From the NCBI RefSeq assembly GCF_003991565.1, contig NZ_CP032819.1, positions 1,860,001-1,924,000 of the forward strand: 64,000 bases of DNA, given 5' to 3'. Within the stretch, counting starts at the first letter, position 1. Each line of letters opens with the position of its first letter. The DNA comes from Butyricimonas faecalis (GTDB lineage Bacteria; Bacteroidota; Bacteroidia; Bacteroidales; Marinifilaceae). A model generated the notes under the pieces. The model saw only the letters and a program-made list of their open reading frames with translations. It had not been told where the DNA came from and ran no database searches. The translations under genes were made by a program, and so were the position numbers. Positions 30,552 to 38,993 of the stretch are shown in pieces.

Positions 30552-30779
30552 CCCTATTAACCTCTGTATTTACATTCGGAATTGAATCCAAATCACAAAA
30601 ACTATGTGAAACGATGCAAAATCGCAAAGACCTTATTCAAGGGACTAACATCGTAACCTTCTCCTTTCTTTTTTACCCCTCAAAATTCATTACCTACAAC
30701 TTCTTTCATCATACTGAAAGAAATCTTATATTTATACTAAAAGAAATTCAATTAGTAACTCACCATCTTCGGGAAGAAG

Positions 30780-30972
30780 TACCAACTCTCCCCCTGTGGC
30801 TGCCTTGTCGATCACGGGAAGGAAGTCTGGTGAGTTAAAGGCGTATTACGAGAGAAAGGTTAAGGAAGGAAAGAACAAGATGACGGTCATTAACGCGATC
30901 AGGGCAAAGCTGATCGCGAGAATGTTTGCTGTCATCAAAAAAGATCAATTTTATACCCCTGTTTATTCATGA
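30780..30972 (+). pseudogene. 3' remnant of an IS110-family transposase
   Basis: In one frame from about 30826 to the TGA at 30970-30972 the translation reads SGELKAYYERKVKEGK, then NKMTVINAIRAKLIARMF and AVIKKDQFYTPVYS. This is the typical C-terminus of IS110-type transposases. About 50 codons remain of a protein normally over 300 residues, and the upstream part does not match. It overlaps, antisense, the last codons of the truncated SusC gene, so the insertion or a following deletion created that truncation. Confidence 0.65.
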
Positions 30973-33499
30973 AATATTTGCATAAATCATAAGAATACCT
31001 TACCGTGTTAGTTCCTTTCCCGCTAGCGTTCAACGTGGAAAGCTTGTCCCCGATTTTATCTATTCGGTTTTTCTGCGTGCGGAGATTCGCTCGCACCATC
31101 CAGGAGAAACGTTCTTCGAAATTTTGAAAAATGTAATACGACACGGACGCCGTGAGACCTTGTGACACTTGTTCCCCAGCGTTAGTCATGTAGGTCGAGG
31201 TTCCAGAGGACAACGGGGTACTCACTTTTATCAATAACGGGTCTGTTATCTTGTAATAATAATCAAGGGTCAACGCGAAACGTTTGTTGAACAACGTCAC
31301 GTCCAACCCGATATTCTTGTCCAAGGTTACCTGCCATTTCAAGTCCGCGTTCCCGATCTGCGACAACACGGCACCCAACCCGAAATAGTTCATCGAACCG
31401 TACTGGAAAGCGTAAGTCAGCAACGTTTGCGCCGAATCGAAACTCTGGTTTCCCGGATTACCGATCGAGGCCCTCAACTTCAGCAAGTCGATCCACCCGA
31501 GATTGTCCATGATAAACTTTTCCTTGTGCAAGTTCCATCCCAATCCCACCGACCATGTCGTGTTATACTTACGAGAAGTTCCGAAAACAGACGAACCGCT
31601 CGTCCGCAAGCTGAAATCCATCAGGTAACGATCGTCGAAAGAGTAGCCCGTGTTGAAATAGCCGTTCACGGATCGAGACACGGACTCGTAATAAGTCGGG
31701 GTCCCGTTCTCCGGGTAACCGTTTGAGAAAGAGGGATACGTGAAATCTCCTTCCGGGAACCCGACCGCGGAATATCCTTGCGTGAGCGATTTGTTACTAA
31801 ACACGTTTCCCCCGGCGACCAAATTAATTCGATGTTTACCAAGCACTTTCGCGTACGTCACGCTCAACTCTCCCTCTACTTGATTCGAACGTGTGTTTGT
31901 CGAAGTGTATTGCCCTTTCTTGATCATCTCCACGTTCTCGTACCGGGTATCATTCGGGGAATAAAATTTCTCCGTGTCATCGTTTCCATAGGTCAAACCT
32001 ATTCGGGCCCGCACTCGCCATTCTTGTGTCGGGAAATACTCCGCGATAAAATAATTACTCAAAGCGAGATTCTTTCCCTCGTCCCGGCTGTTCTGGCTTG
32101 CATTCCACAACGGGTTGGAAGCCTCGAAGAAATCGTTCTTCTCCAGCCATTTCTCGATCGTACCGTCGGCACCGTGTTTCTTGTAGTACGGGTTCGCCCG
32201 CGCGTACTCGTTAAAGGCCACGATCGGGTTCTTGTAGTCGGTAGATGAAAACGAGAACTTGTTCGAGAACTGGAACTTCGACACCCGGTAAATCAAATCG
32301 ATATTACCACTCATTACCGCTCGATCAGATTCTTCCATCACCCCGGAAATCCCGTTATAACCGGCACCCAAACCGAACAAAAAATTACCCTCTCCACCTT
32401 GCACATAAAGCGAATGTTTCTGGTTCACACCCACCCGCAAAGGTTCCGCCAACCAATACGTGTCCACCCCGCTCTCGATCACCTTCAACTTCTCGTTATA
32501 CAGGTTTGTCAATTCTATCTCGTTTGTCGTGGACCAGTTCACAGGTTCGTACCTCCCCGCCAACCGCTCGAACTCCAATTTCTCCCTCGCGTTCATCAAG
32601 TTATAACTCGACAAATCCGGTATCGAGAGATTCATGTTTCCCGTGTAACTCACCTGCAACTTGCCCGCCTCCGGTTTCACCGTCTCCACCACGATTACCC
32701 CGTTGGCCGCCTTCGAACCGTAAATGGCCGTCGAGGCTGCATCCTTCAATATCGTGATCGAGGCCACCCGGTTAATATCCAAGTCGTTAATCGCCGCCAA
32801 CGTCGACTCGAAACCATCCAGGATAAAAAGCGGCTGGTTCGGGTCGGCGTCCAGCTCGTCCCTCAAGCCCAGCATGCTCGACTTGCCACGGATCTCCATG
32901 TTCGGCAAGCGGTTCGGGTCCGATCCGAACTGGTTATCCTCCAGTATCGCGAAAGCCGGGTCCAGCGTCTTCAACCCCTGCAGGATGTTCTGCGTTCCCA
33001 TCGTTTTCAACTCCGCGGCGGAATAGGTGGAAGCCGAACCCGTGAAACTCTCCTTCTTACGGGTAAAGATACCCGTCACCACCACGTCCTCCAACCTCAC
33101 GTCCTCATCCCGCAACACGATTGTCAACTCCTTCTGCTCCACGCCCGCCCTCAACCGGGGAATCCTCACGATCTCCGTTTTCATCCCGATAAAGGAAACC
33201 ACCAGCGTGGCCGTGTCTGCCGGGATCAACAACTTGAACTTCCCGTCCACGTCCGTGGCTGTTCCCATCGATGTTCCTCCCAGGCGAACCGAAACTCCCG
33301 GAATGGGTTGCTTCTTCTCGTCTATCACCTTTCCCCTCACCTCCCGGTTCTCCACCCGGGTAGAATCCATCGTTCCGGCCCTCGTCAATAGCGGAAACCC
33401 CAACAATAAAATCATAAATAACCGGATTGTCACGGTCACCGTCTTTCGATCCGACAGTAATTTTCGCTTAAAAACTTTCCTGTCATAAGTTTTTTTCAT
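30935..33499 (-). pseudogene. C-terminally truncated SusC/RagA family TonB-linked transporter
   Basis: 854 codons. A membrane/signal segment (about 25-42) is followed by a carboxypeptidase-regulatory domain (about 53-130), EDVVVTG at about 137-143, the plug (GSDPNRLPNMEIRG, LKDAASTAIYGSKAANGVIVV) and part of the barrel. It lacks an STN domain. Compared with the 1144-residue paralogue in this window it ends about 200 residues early: similarity stops around GTNTVRY, and the last codons are antisense IS110 DNA. The terminal beta-strand needed for barrel insertion is missing, and no SusD gene follows. It is almost certainly non-functional, although its reading frame is otherwise intact, implying a recent event. 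Codon use is GC-richer than in its surroundings. Confidence 0.82.
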
Positions 33500-33942
33500 A
33501 ACTTTGATTGTTAATTAATTGATAAAATTGATTCTCACAAGGGGGTGATATTCAACGTTTCTCAGGCATAGAATACACCCTCTATTTTATTTCCCTGTCT
33601 CTTTTTGTACCATATTTCGTATCTATTATTCCATTTTATTCTCTCATTTTAACCAAAACGGCTATAACTTTGTCATGACAACTATGACATACCCAAACAC
33701 CACCTTGTCATTCAATACAAAGATTATATAAAAACTGATGAAGAAATACAAAGACCAGAACATTCCCAACTCACAACACAAATGTTCTTCACGTCAACCT
33801 CGCTACAAGTAAATGATGATATCTTTATTTCATCTCTTTAATACTAAAAATCAAAAGAGTTATTGAAGTCGGCTTCCCCTTTTACACGCAAAAATACAAT
33901 TACGATTTACCTCCATAAGCTTTTTTGTTTAAGATTAGAGCG
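33500..33942. other. intergenic region upstream of the truncated SusC gene
   Basis: 443 bp of A/T-rich DNA with no convincing gene. It contains ATAATCTTTG on the minus strand near 33720, a one-base-off match to the -7 box that could serve the susC-like gene, and TAACTTTG on the plus strand near 33668. No other structure was seen. Confidence 0.4.
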
Positions 33943-34102
33943 AAAAAAACGGTTCCGCCTGTCCCGTTGCATAACACCACTCAGAGGCTGTGGGTGCATT
34001 AACACTCCACACGGGGGTACGGAACCGCCGTATGGAGTTAACAAGCAAAAAAAATGCCTGCTACACTATGGCAGGATTCCCCACCTCTGAGTATATTATG
34101 CA
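33943..34102 (-). ncRNA. structured small RNA with own promoter and terminator (6S-like or Bacteroidales orphan RNA)
   Basis: A stand-alone transcription unit of about 160 nt. A consensus promoter lies at 34106-34135. The 5' part pairs with the 3' part in a long closing stem: 34096-34102 (TGCATAA) with 33968-33974, 34084-34091 (CTCAGAGG) with 33980-33987, and 34080-34083 with 33991-33994. Inside are a CCTGC/GCAGG hairpin (about 34057-34075) and a long hairpin (TTAACTCCATACGG with CCGTGTGGAGTGTTAA, 34000-34040). The loop of the latter carries CGGTTCCG, complementary to the CGGAACCG (33950-33957) just before the terminal run of seven Ts. No ORF fits. The two-part closing stem is reminiscent of 6S RNA, but assignment to a named family is not possible by eye. 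Confidence 0.72.
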
Positions 34103-34105
34103 TTG

Positions 34106-34135
34106 CAAATATATAAACATTTTTACAAAAAACAA
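34106..34135 (-). promoter_or_regulatory. promoter of the structured small RNA
   Basis: On the minus strand: TTG (34133-34135), exactly 19 bp, TATATTTG (34106-34113). The expected start is about 34100, at the base of the RNA's closing stem. Confidence 0.75.
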
Positions 34136-34601
34136 GTATCACCTCAAAAATTAACAATCAAAATTATCCAATGTAGCATATCTTACATTTACACCATCAC
34201 GATACATCATCATCCACACCTAAAGAGCATATTTTTAAAGCTTTGAAGTGAAGGGTTGCATTGGCGAGTTGAATCTGCGTAATCTGAACAAATACTACTT
34301 TACAACGAAATATATTTTACGTGATTTCGATATGATTATACCGTTTGACCGATACCATCTTTATACTGAAAACTATAGGAAATCCTACCGAAATCCTAGG
34401 GAAATAATCCCGCTTAGTCGTTGCTCAGACGTTGTTCAGACGTTGCTCAGACGTTACGGGATAGTTCAGCTACGAGTAAACGTCGAATGATCTCTGAGTA
34501 TGTGGTATTATTTGGGTTTATTTACTGCTTTATTTGGGTTAGAATTGAGTAATATCACGGGTATCTTTCTTGCACTTCTTTCTCTGGCATTGGCAAAACT
34601 A
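34136..34601. other. intergenic region between small RNA and AbiE pair
   Basis: About 470 bp with no supported gene. An 80-codon plus-strand frame (34248-34490) overlaps simple repeats and has no recognisable family. The only clear structure is the 11-bp tandem repeat at 34420-34455 and degenerate (AAATCCTAC/AAATCCTAG) units near 34380. Confidence 0.4.
34420..34455. repeat. 11-bp tandem repeat, three units
   Basis: GTTGCTCAGAC, GTTGTTCAGAC and GTTGCTCAGAC follow head to tail, then GTT begins a fourth unit. Only one base differs between copies. No spacers, so this is not CRISPR. Confidence 0.8.
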
Positions 34602-35564
34602 TCAACAATTCCTTGTTTTCCACAAAGCCATTGGGTGAGACTTGATTCTGTCAACGATGTCCTTGTCTTCAAACAACAATTCTGGTACAAACGTTCTGTT
34701 GTTGAAATTTCTTACATATTCTTTTTCGGAATCTGTAAGAACCAGTAAACTCATAAGGAAATTTTTCACCTCCGTCTTGGCTTTCTCAAAGTCGAAATGC
34801 TCACTTCTTCGTAGCACAGGCAAAAGTTGCGAACGGATTTGTGGAAAGCGTATCTTGTCTATTTGTGGAAAATCGGCAAAATCTGTTGGCGTGTTGTTGT
34901 CTTTTCTGCTTGAACCAACGGTTAGATAAAAGACTGTTGCCTTTCTTAATAGTATTTGTTCATCATCAATTGCAAATAGTTGATGCTCCACCATATTATA
35001 TACATCATAAATGTCACGTGCAGCACTTCTGCCAATAAGGGCATTTATCTTGGTGGCAAATAGTTCGATAGGTGATAGCGAACGCACTTTCACATCATTC
35101 AGGAATGGGATGACTACATGAGTTTCAATGGCTGGCAATATATGACAACGGTCAGAATAATTGATTTCAATCTTGATGCCGTCATTGTTGCCAGCAGCAT
35201 TGGTGTAATGGAATACCCATGAGTCAAGGGTATGAGGATTTTTTGAGCCTGGGGCAAGATGATAGCTTTCCGTTTCCATATAGCGAAGTATCTCACTGTT
35301 CACTTCTTGGCGAATGGATAGCATCAACTCACGGTCGCAATCTACCGTAAAGTCTAAGTCAATATCTACAGACAATCTTGGCAACTGGAAAACTGTGAGA
35401 TTGATGGCTGTACCACCTTTCAGCACCAAGGATTTCGACAATAATGGGTTATTATGAAAATAGTTGAGTATCTCCACAAGTCGCATAACCTTTTCGAGGT
35501 TGTCACGAATAAAGCCTTGTTCTTTGGCTACGATGTCAAGAACTTGTTTATTATATGAGTTCAT
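34602..35564 (-). CDS. AbiEii/AbiGii-type nucleotidyltransferase toxin
   Basis: 320 residues of the DUF1814/AbiEii family, the toxin of type IV toxin-antitoxin and abortive-infection systems. The nucleotidyltransferase core is visible: LVLKGGTAINL (Gly50-Gly51-Thr52), the metal-binding SVDIDLDF (Asp67, Asp69, Asp71), KIEINYSD, and ELFATKINALIGRSAARDIYDVYNM with the conserved Lys and Asp. The gene overlaps the upstream AbiEi gene by 14 bp, the typical antitoxin-then-toxin order. Such toxins modify tRNA or GTP-binding targets upon phage infection; the target here is unknown. The C-terminus ends normally (SHPMALWKTRNC). Confidence 0.9.
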   Translation of the reverse strand: MNSYNKQVLDIVAKEQGFIRDNLEKVMRLVEILNYFHNNPLLSKSLVLKGGTAINLTVFQLPRLSVDIDLDFTVDCDRELMLSIRQEVNSEILRYMETESYHLAPGSKNPHTLDSWVFHYTNAAGNNDGIKIEINYSDRCHILPAIETHVVIPFLNDVKVRSLSPIELFATKINALIGRSAARDIYDVYNMVEHQLFAIDDEQILLRKATVFYLTVGSSRKDNNTPTDFADFPQIDKIRFPQIRSQLLPVLRRSEHFDFEKAKTEVKNFLMSLLVLTDSEKEYVRNFNNRTFVPELLFEDKDIVDRIKSHPMALWKTRNC

Positions 35565-36315
35565 ATTCTTCTTTTGAGGTTAGTTCTTGTGGCACATACA
35601 TACGCCATTTGCTTACAAAGGTATCCGAATCTTCATCATTGGTCAACCATTTTACGCTTTTAGTACCTTTTGTTCGGCATAGTTCAATAAGGGAGTCCGA
35701 GATGTTGGCTTGCTCCTTGATGCGCTCCAACAGATAGCCTGTCTTTTGGTATAGGAAAGTCTTGTCATTCTTTTCAAGATAATTGATGATTTTCTCTTCA
35801 TCAAGCAGTACGATGGCTTCCATACAATGTAACAATTCCTCTATACCACCAGCTCGGTCAATGCGGTCGAAACAATCCAGCAATGTACTTTCTATATCTG
35901 TAACTCGCACGTATGGATTTCCTTTGGGAGTCATCACGCCAATGATTTCTTTTGTTTGACGACAATAAGTGTAATCGACATCTTCAAAGGAAAAGGAATT
36001 AAAACGTGACAGACTTTTCACAAATACCTCGTTGAAAGGTTGGTGTGCCAGCCCATGAAATTCCAATGCTGTATGATAGCTGATACAAGCCGTATGAGAT
36101 AGATGACTCCCGATTTCGTATTTATCACAAACTGGTTGTTTCGATGCAATATCCACCATGCAATAGGTGTTGCGCCGTATAGACACAATCCACCCTTGCT
36201 GTTTGTATCTTGCAATCAACCCTTTCACAGACTTCAATTTACCATTTAAGACCTCTGAAAGCTCTTCTATGGTAAAAATCCGTAGCCTGTATAGTATGTT
36301 TAATTGCTCTATCAT
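35551..36315 (-). CDS. AbiEi-type antitoxin / transcriptional repressor
   Basis: 254 residues. An N-terminal winged-helix region (about 1-60: LRIFTIEELSEVLNG, SVKGLIARYKQQGWIVSIRRNTYC) precedes the AbiEi C-terminal domain with HTACISYHTALEFHGLAHQ and VRVTDIESTLLDCFDRIDRAGG, which match the family. In type IV systems the antitoxin represses its own promoter and counteracts the toxin without binding it. The ATG lies about 10 nt after the expected transcript start, so the mRNA is nearly leaderless. Confidence 0.87.
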   Translation of the reverse strand: MIEQLNILYRLRIFTIEELSEVLNGKLKSVKGLIARYKQQGWIVSIRRNTYCMVDIASKQPVCDKYEIGSHLSHTACISYHTALEFHGLAHQPFNEVFVKSLSRFNSFSFEDVDYTYCRQTKEIIGVMTPKGNPYVRVTDIESTLLDCFDRIDRAGGIEELLHCMEAIVLLDEEKIINYLEKNDKTFLYQKTGYLLERIKEQANISDSLIELCRTKGTKSVKWLTNDEDSDTFVSKWRMYVPQELTSKEEYELI

Positions 36316-36331
36316 TGTTTCTAATTTGACG

Positions 36332-36360
36332 CAAAGATAGATAAATGTGCTTATTTACAA
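36332..36360 (-). promoter_or_regulatory. promoter of the AbiE operon
   Basis: The minus strand carries TTG (36358-36360), 18 bp, TATCTTTG (36332-36339). The start codon at 36315 is only about 17 nt beyond the -7 box. Confidence 0.55.
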
Positions 36361-36420
36361 GAAAAATCAGAAACTTTTTATTGTTTTTTGTCTTTTGCTT
36401 GCAACTAATAGTCCGACATT

Positions 36421-36454
36421 GAAAGAGCTATTTCCCAATGAAGTAAGCTCTTTC
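36421..36454. promoter_or_regulatory. inverted repeat between AbiE and the Nim-like gene
   Basis: GAAAGAGCT (36421-36429) and AGCTCTTTC (36446-36454) form a perfect 9-bp inverted repeat with a 16-nt centre in the divergent promoter region. It is a candidate operator for AbiEi or another regulator; that role is inferred from position only. Confidence 0.35.
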
Positions 36455-36538
36455 GGGAGTAACCAAATTACGAAAAGTACCATTCCGTATCGTTGTTAGG
36501 AAACAATATACTACCTTTGTAACACAAACACAAAGAGT

Positions 36539-37048
36539 ATGAATGAATTAAGAAATATGCGCCGCAAGCGCCAGCAACTACCAGAAGAAGAAACAATATA
36601 TCTTCTTCGCCATGCGACATCAGGTGTACTGTCTCTACTTGATGAAAGTGGCTATCCATACGGAGTACCTATCAGCTATGTTTACGATGATAACAAATTG
36701 TACTTCCATTCAGCATTAAACGGGCATAAGATAGATGCGATACGCCATTCTGACAAAGCCTCATTCACTATTATATGCAAGGACGAGGTACATCCTGAAA
36801 CATTCACCACTTACTTCCGCAGCGTGATTTGCTTTGGACATTTGCGAATCATTGATGACGCAACAGAAAAACTCAACGCATTGTATCTACTGGGCAAACG
36901 ATACAACCCGAATGACGAGCAAGCGTTGGATACTGAAATACAGAGTAGTATTAATCGGGTGGCAGTTATAGAGTTTTCGATAGAACACCTCACAGGCAAG
37001 GAGGCAATCGAACTGACAAGGCAGAGAGAGGCCCAAAGACATCCTTGA
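36539..37048 (+). CDS. pyridoxamine 5'-phosphate oxidase-fold flavoprotein, Nim-like
   Basis: 169 residues of the split-barrel FMN-binding family. MRRKRQQLPEEET, TSGVLSLLDESGYPYGVPISYVYDDNKLYFHSALNGHKIDAIR (about 30-72) and FTTYFRSVICFGHLRIID closely follow the pattern of Nim/NimA-type proteins, which reduce nitroimidazoles, and of their chromosomal relatives of unknown substrate. Whether it affects metronidazole susceptibility cannot be told from sequence. A -7 box TACCTTTG lies at 36512-36519. The next gene starts 74 bp downstream. Confidence 0.8.
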   Translation: MNELRNMRRKRQQLPEEETIYLLRHATSGVLSLLDESGYPYGVPISYVYDDNKLYFHSALNGHKIDAIRHSDKASFTIICKDEVHPETFTTYFRSVICFGHLRIIDDATEKLNALYLLGKRYNPNDEQALDTEIQSSINRVAVIEFSIEHLTGKEAIELTRQREAQRHP

Positions 37049-37122
37049 CTGCGATTGCTTTCAAACTCAAGTTTACAACACAACTGAACATCCACGATAG
37101 TAATATCAATAATTACGCCCCA

Positions 37123-38160
37123 ATGTTAGCATACACCTACATCAACAAAGGAAACTTCAGACTTCAAGAGAAGCCACTTCCCCAAATAGCGGATTCACGA
37201 GATGCCATCGTGCGTGTCACGCTAAGCAGCATCTGTACCAGTGATTTACACATCAAACACGGGAGTGTACCCCGTGCCGTACCAGGTATTACCGTGGGGC
37301 ACGAAATGGTAGGTGTCGTGGAACAAACGGGGACTAACGTCACGACCGTGAAACCTGGAGACCGAGTGATCATTAACGTGGAAACCTTTTGTGGAGAGTG
37401 CTTTTTCTGCAAGAAAGGATTCGTGAACAACTGCACCGATCCCAACGGGGGATGGGCATTGGGATGCCGCATTGACGGGGGACAGGCCGAGTACGTTCGT
37501 GTTCCCTATGCCGACAGTGGACTCAACCGCATCCCCGACACGGTGAGCGATGAACAAGCGCTTTTCGTGGGTGATGTACTTGCTACCGGATTTTGGGCCG
37601 CACGCATTTCGGAGATCGCAGAAGACGACACGGTACTCGTTATCGGGGCCGGGCCGACCGGAATATGTACCCTGCTTTGCGTGATGCTAAAGAAGCCAAA
37701 ACGAATTATTGTCTGCGAAAAGTCTCCCGAAAGGATTCGGTTTGTCAGGGAACACTACCCCGAAGTACTAGTAACCGAACCGGAAAGATGCAAAGAGTTC
37801 GTCCTTGAGCATAGCGATCATGGAGGGGCCGACGTGGTACTAGAAGTTGCCGGGAGCGATGACACGTTCCGCATGGCATGGGAATGCGCCCGCCCCAACG
37901 CCGTGGTAACCGTGGTTGCCCTCTACGATAAACCGCAACTTTTACCGTTACCCGATATGTACGGCAAAAACCTCACGTTCAAGACCGGAGGTGTGGATGG
38001 TTGCGATTGTGCCGAAATCCTTCGCTTGATAGAAAAAGGCGAAATTGATACCACACCACTCATCACTCACCGTTTCCCGCTAAATGAAATCGAAGAGGCC
38101 TACCGCATTTTCGAAAACAAACTTGACGGGGTGATAAAGATTGCGATAACGGGGAAATAA
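37123..38160 (+). CDS. zinc-dependent alcohol dehydrogenase family protein
   Basis: 345 residues from the ATG at 37123; an earlier in-frame ATG at 37045 overlaps the previous gene and adds 26 residues without family similarity. The catalytic zinc region is CTSDLHIKHG and GHEMVGVVEQTG. The structural zinc is CGECFFCKKGFVNNC (four Cys). The NAD(P) Rossmann motif is VLVIGAGPTGICTLL. It is of the medium-chain dehydrogenase type, close to glycerol/threonine/alcohol dehydrogenases; the substrate is undetermined. It ends 47 bp before a LuxR-type regulator gene. Confidence 0.88.
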   Translation: MLAYTYINKGNFRLQEKPLPQIADSRDAIVRVTLSSICTSDLHIKHGSVPRAVPGITVGHEMVGVVEQTGTNVTTVKPGDRVIINVETFCGECFFCKKGFVNNCTDPNGGWALGCRIDGGQAEYVRVPYADSGLNRIPDTVSDEQALFVGDVLATGFWAARISEIAEDDTVLVIGAGPTGICTLLCVMLKKPKRIIVCEKSPERIRFVREHYPEVLVTEPERCKEFVLEHSDHGGADVVLEVAGSDDTFRMAWECARPNAVVTVVALYDKPQLLPLPDMYGKNLTFKTGGVDGCDCAEILRLIEKGEIDTTPLITHRFPLNEIEEAYRIFENKLDGVIKIAITGK

Positions 38161-38183
38161 ACCCCAATGTGGTGGAAAAATAC

Positions 38184-38191
38184 TATCTTTG
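38184..38191 (+). promoter_or_regulatory. -7 box of the LuxR-type regulator gene
   Basis: TATCTTTG fits the consensus, 16 nt before the ATG at 38208. It decides against the earlier in-frame ATG at 38169. No clear -33 element. Confidence 0.5.
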
Positions 38192-38207
38192 TCATCATAT
38201 TCAACTT

Positions 38208-38936
38208 ATGACAAAAGAGTTAGACAAGGAATACAGGCGGTTATTACTGTCCCAACGAATTGACAGTGGGTCTTTGAATTATGACCTATTGCGACAACAT
38301 ATTGAAGTATTCTCTCGATCCGATGTGTTGCGGAGTCAAGCCGTAACTATATATGACAACTTCCGTTTCGAACACGCCTATGTGTCAGAATACCACAAGA
38401 GACAGTTTGGGAACGGAGAGATCGAAGTACATCCCGATGATTTGAATGATGTGCTGAAAAATGCAATAGCCTCACTCAAACACGTGTTCCAAGGCAACAG
38501 GAACTTCACTCACATGAAGGTCATCCGCGAGTACAGGGCCAAAGTGGGAGGTCGATTCCGCCGTGTCACGGAGTCATTGCAAGTTTTGGAAACAGATCAA
38601 CTTGGGAATATATGGCTAGCGCTGTGTATCCTCGAAATTTCACCCAATCAAATGCCGCCATTCACGGTCAATTCTCAGATCATCAATACCGCTACAGGAG
38701 AGGTGTTTTCGCCTCTGACAAAATATTTTCAACGCGAATTAATATTAACGAAGCGCGAATTAGAAATATTAAACCTCATCTCACAAGGAAAGTTGAGTAA
38801 GGAAATCTCGGAAAATTTACACATAAGCATCCATACCGTCGATACCCATCGCCAACATATATTGGCAAAACTGAATGTGGACAACTCGCACGAAGCTGTA
38901 CGTTGTGCCTTGTCGCTCGGCTTGATAGAATACTGA
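38208..38936 (+). CDS. LuxR-type helix-turn-helix transcriptional regulator
   Basis: 242 residues from the ATG at 38208, chosen because a -7 box lies between it and the upstream ATG. The N-terminal about 175 residues have no family I can name; a sensory role is likely. The C-terminal 60 residues are a clear LuxR/GerE HTH: LTKRELEILNLISQGKLSKEISENLHISIHTVDTHRQHILAKLN (about 180-223). It sits between the alcohol dehydrogenase and a TonB-dependent receptor gene on the same strand and may regulate the latter. Confidence 0.85.
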   Translation: MTKELDKEYRRLLLSQRIDSGSLNYDLLRQHIEVFSRSDVLRSQAVTIYDNFRFEHAYVSEYHKRQFGNGEIEVHPDDLNDVLKNAIASLKHVFQGNRNFTHMKVIREYRAKVGGRFRRVTESLQVLETDQLGNIWLALCILEISPNQMPPFTVNSQIINTATGEVFSPLTKYFQRELILTKRELEILNLISQGKLSKEISENLHISIHTVDTHRQHILAKLNVDNSHEAVRCALSLGLIEY

Positions 38937-38993
38937 TAAATCAGTATTTTCCACCTCTTGACAACAGCCTAATTTTGCAACAAAAAAGTTGAT

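Noticed and set aside
30614..30838. 74-codon plus-strand frame
   Set aside because: It is in a different frame from the IS110 remnant it overlaps, and its translation has no similarity that I recognise.
31427..33488. Long plus-strand frames (up to 330 codons) opposite the truncated SusC gene
   Set aside because: They mirror the GC-rich codon bias of the minus-strand SusC gene, are rich in Arg, His and Ser without domains, and overlap one another in different frames.
34420..34455. Possible CRISPR-like repeat
   Set aside because: The 11-bp units are directly adjacent with no spacers, and no cas genes are present.
34248..34490. 80-codon plus-strand frame
   Set aside because: It overlaps the tandem repeat and other simple repeats, has no promoter or ribosome site nearby and no recognisable family.
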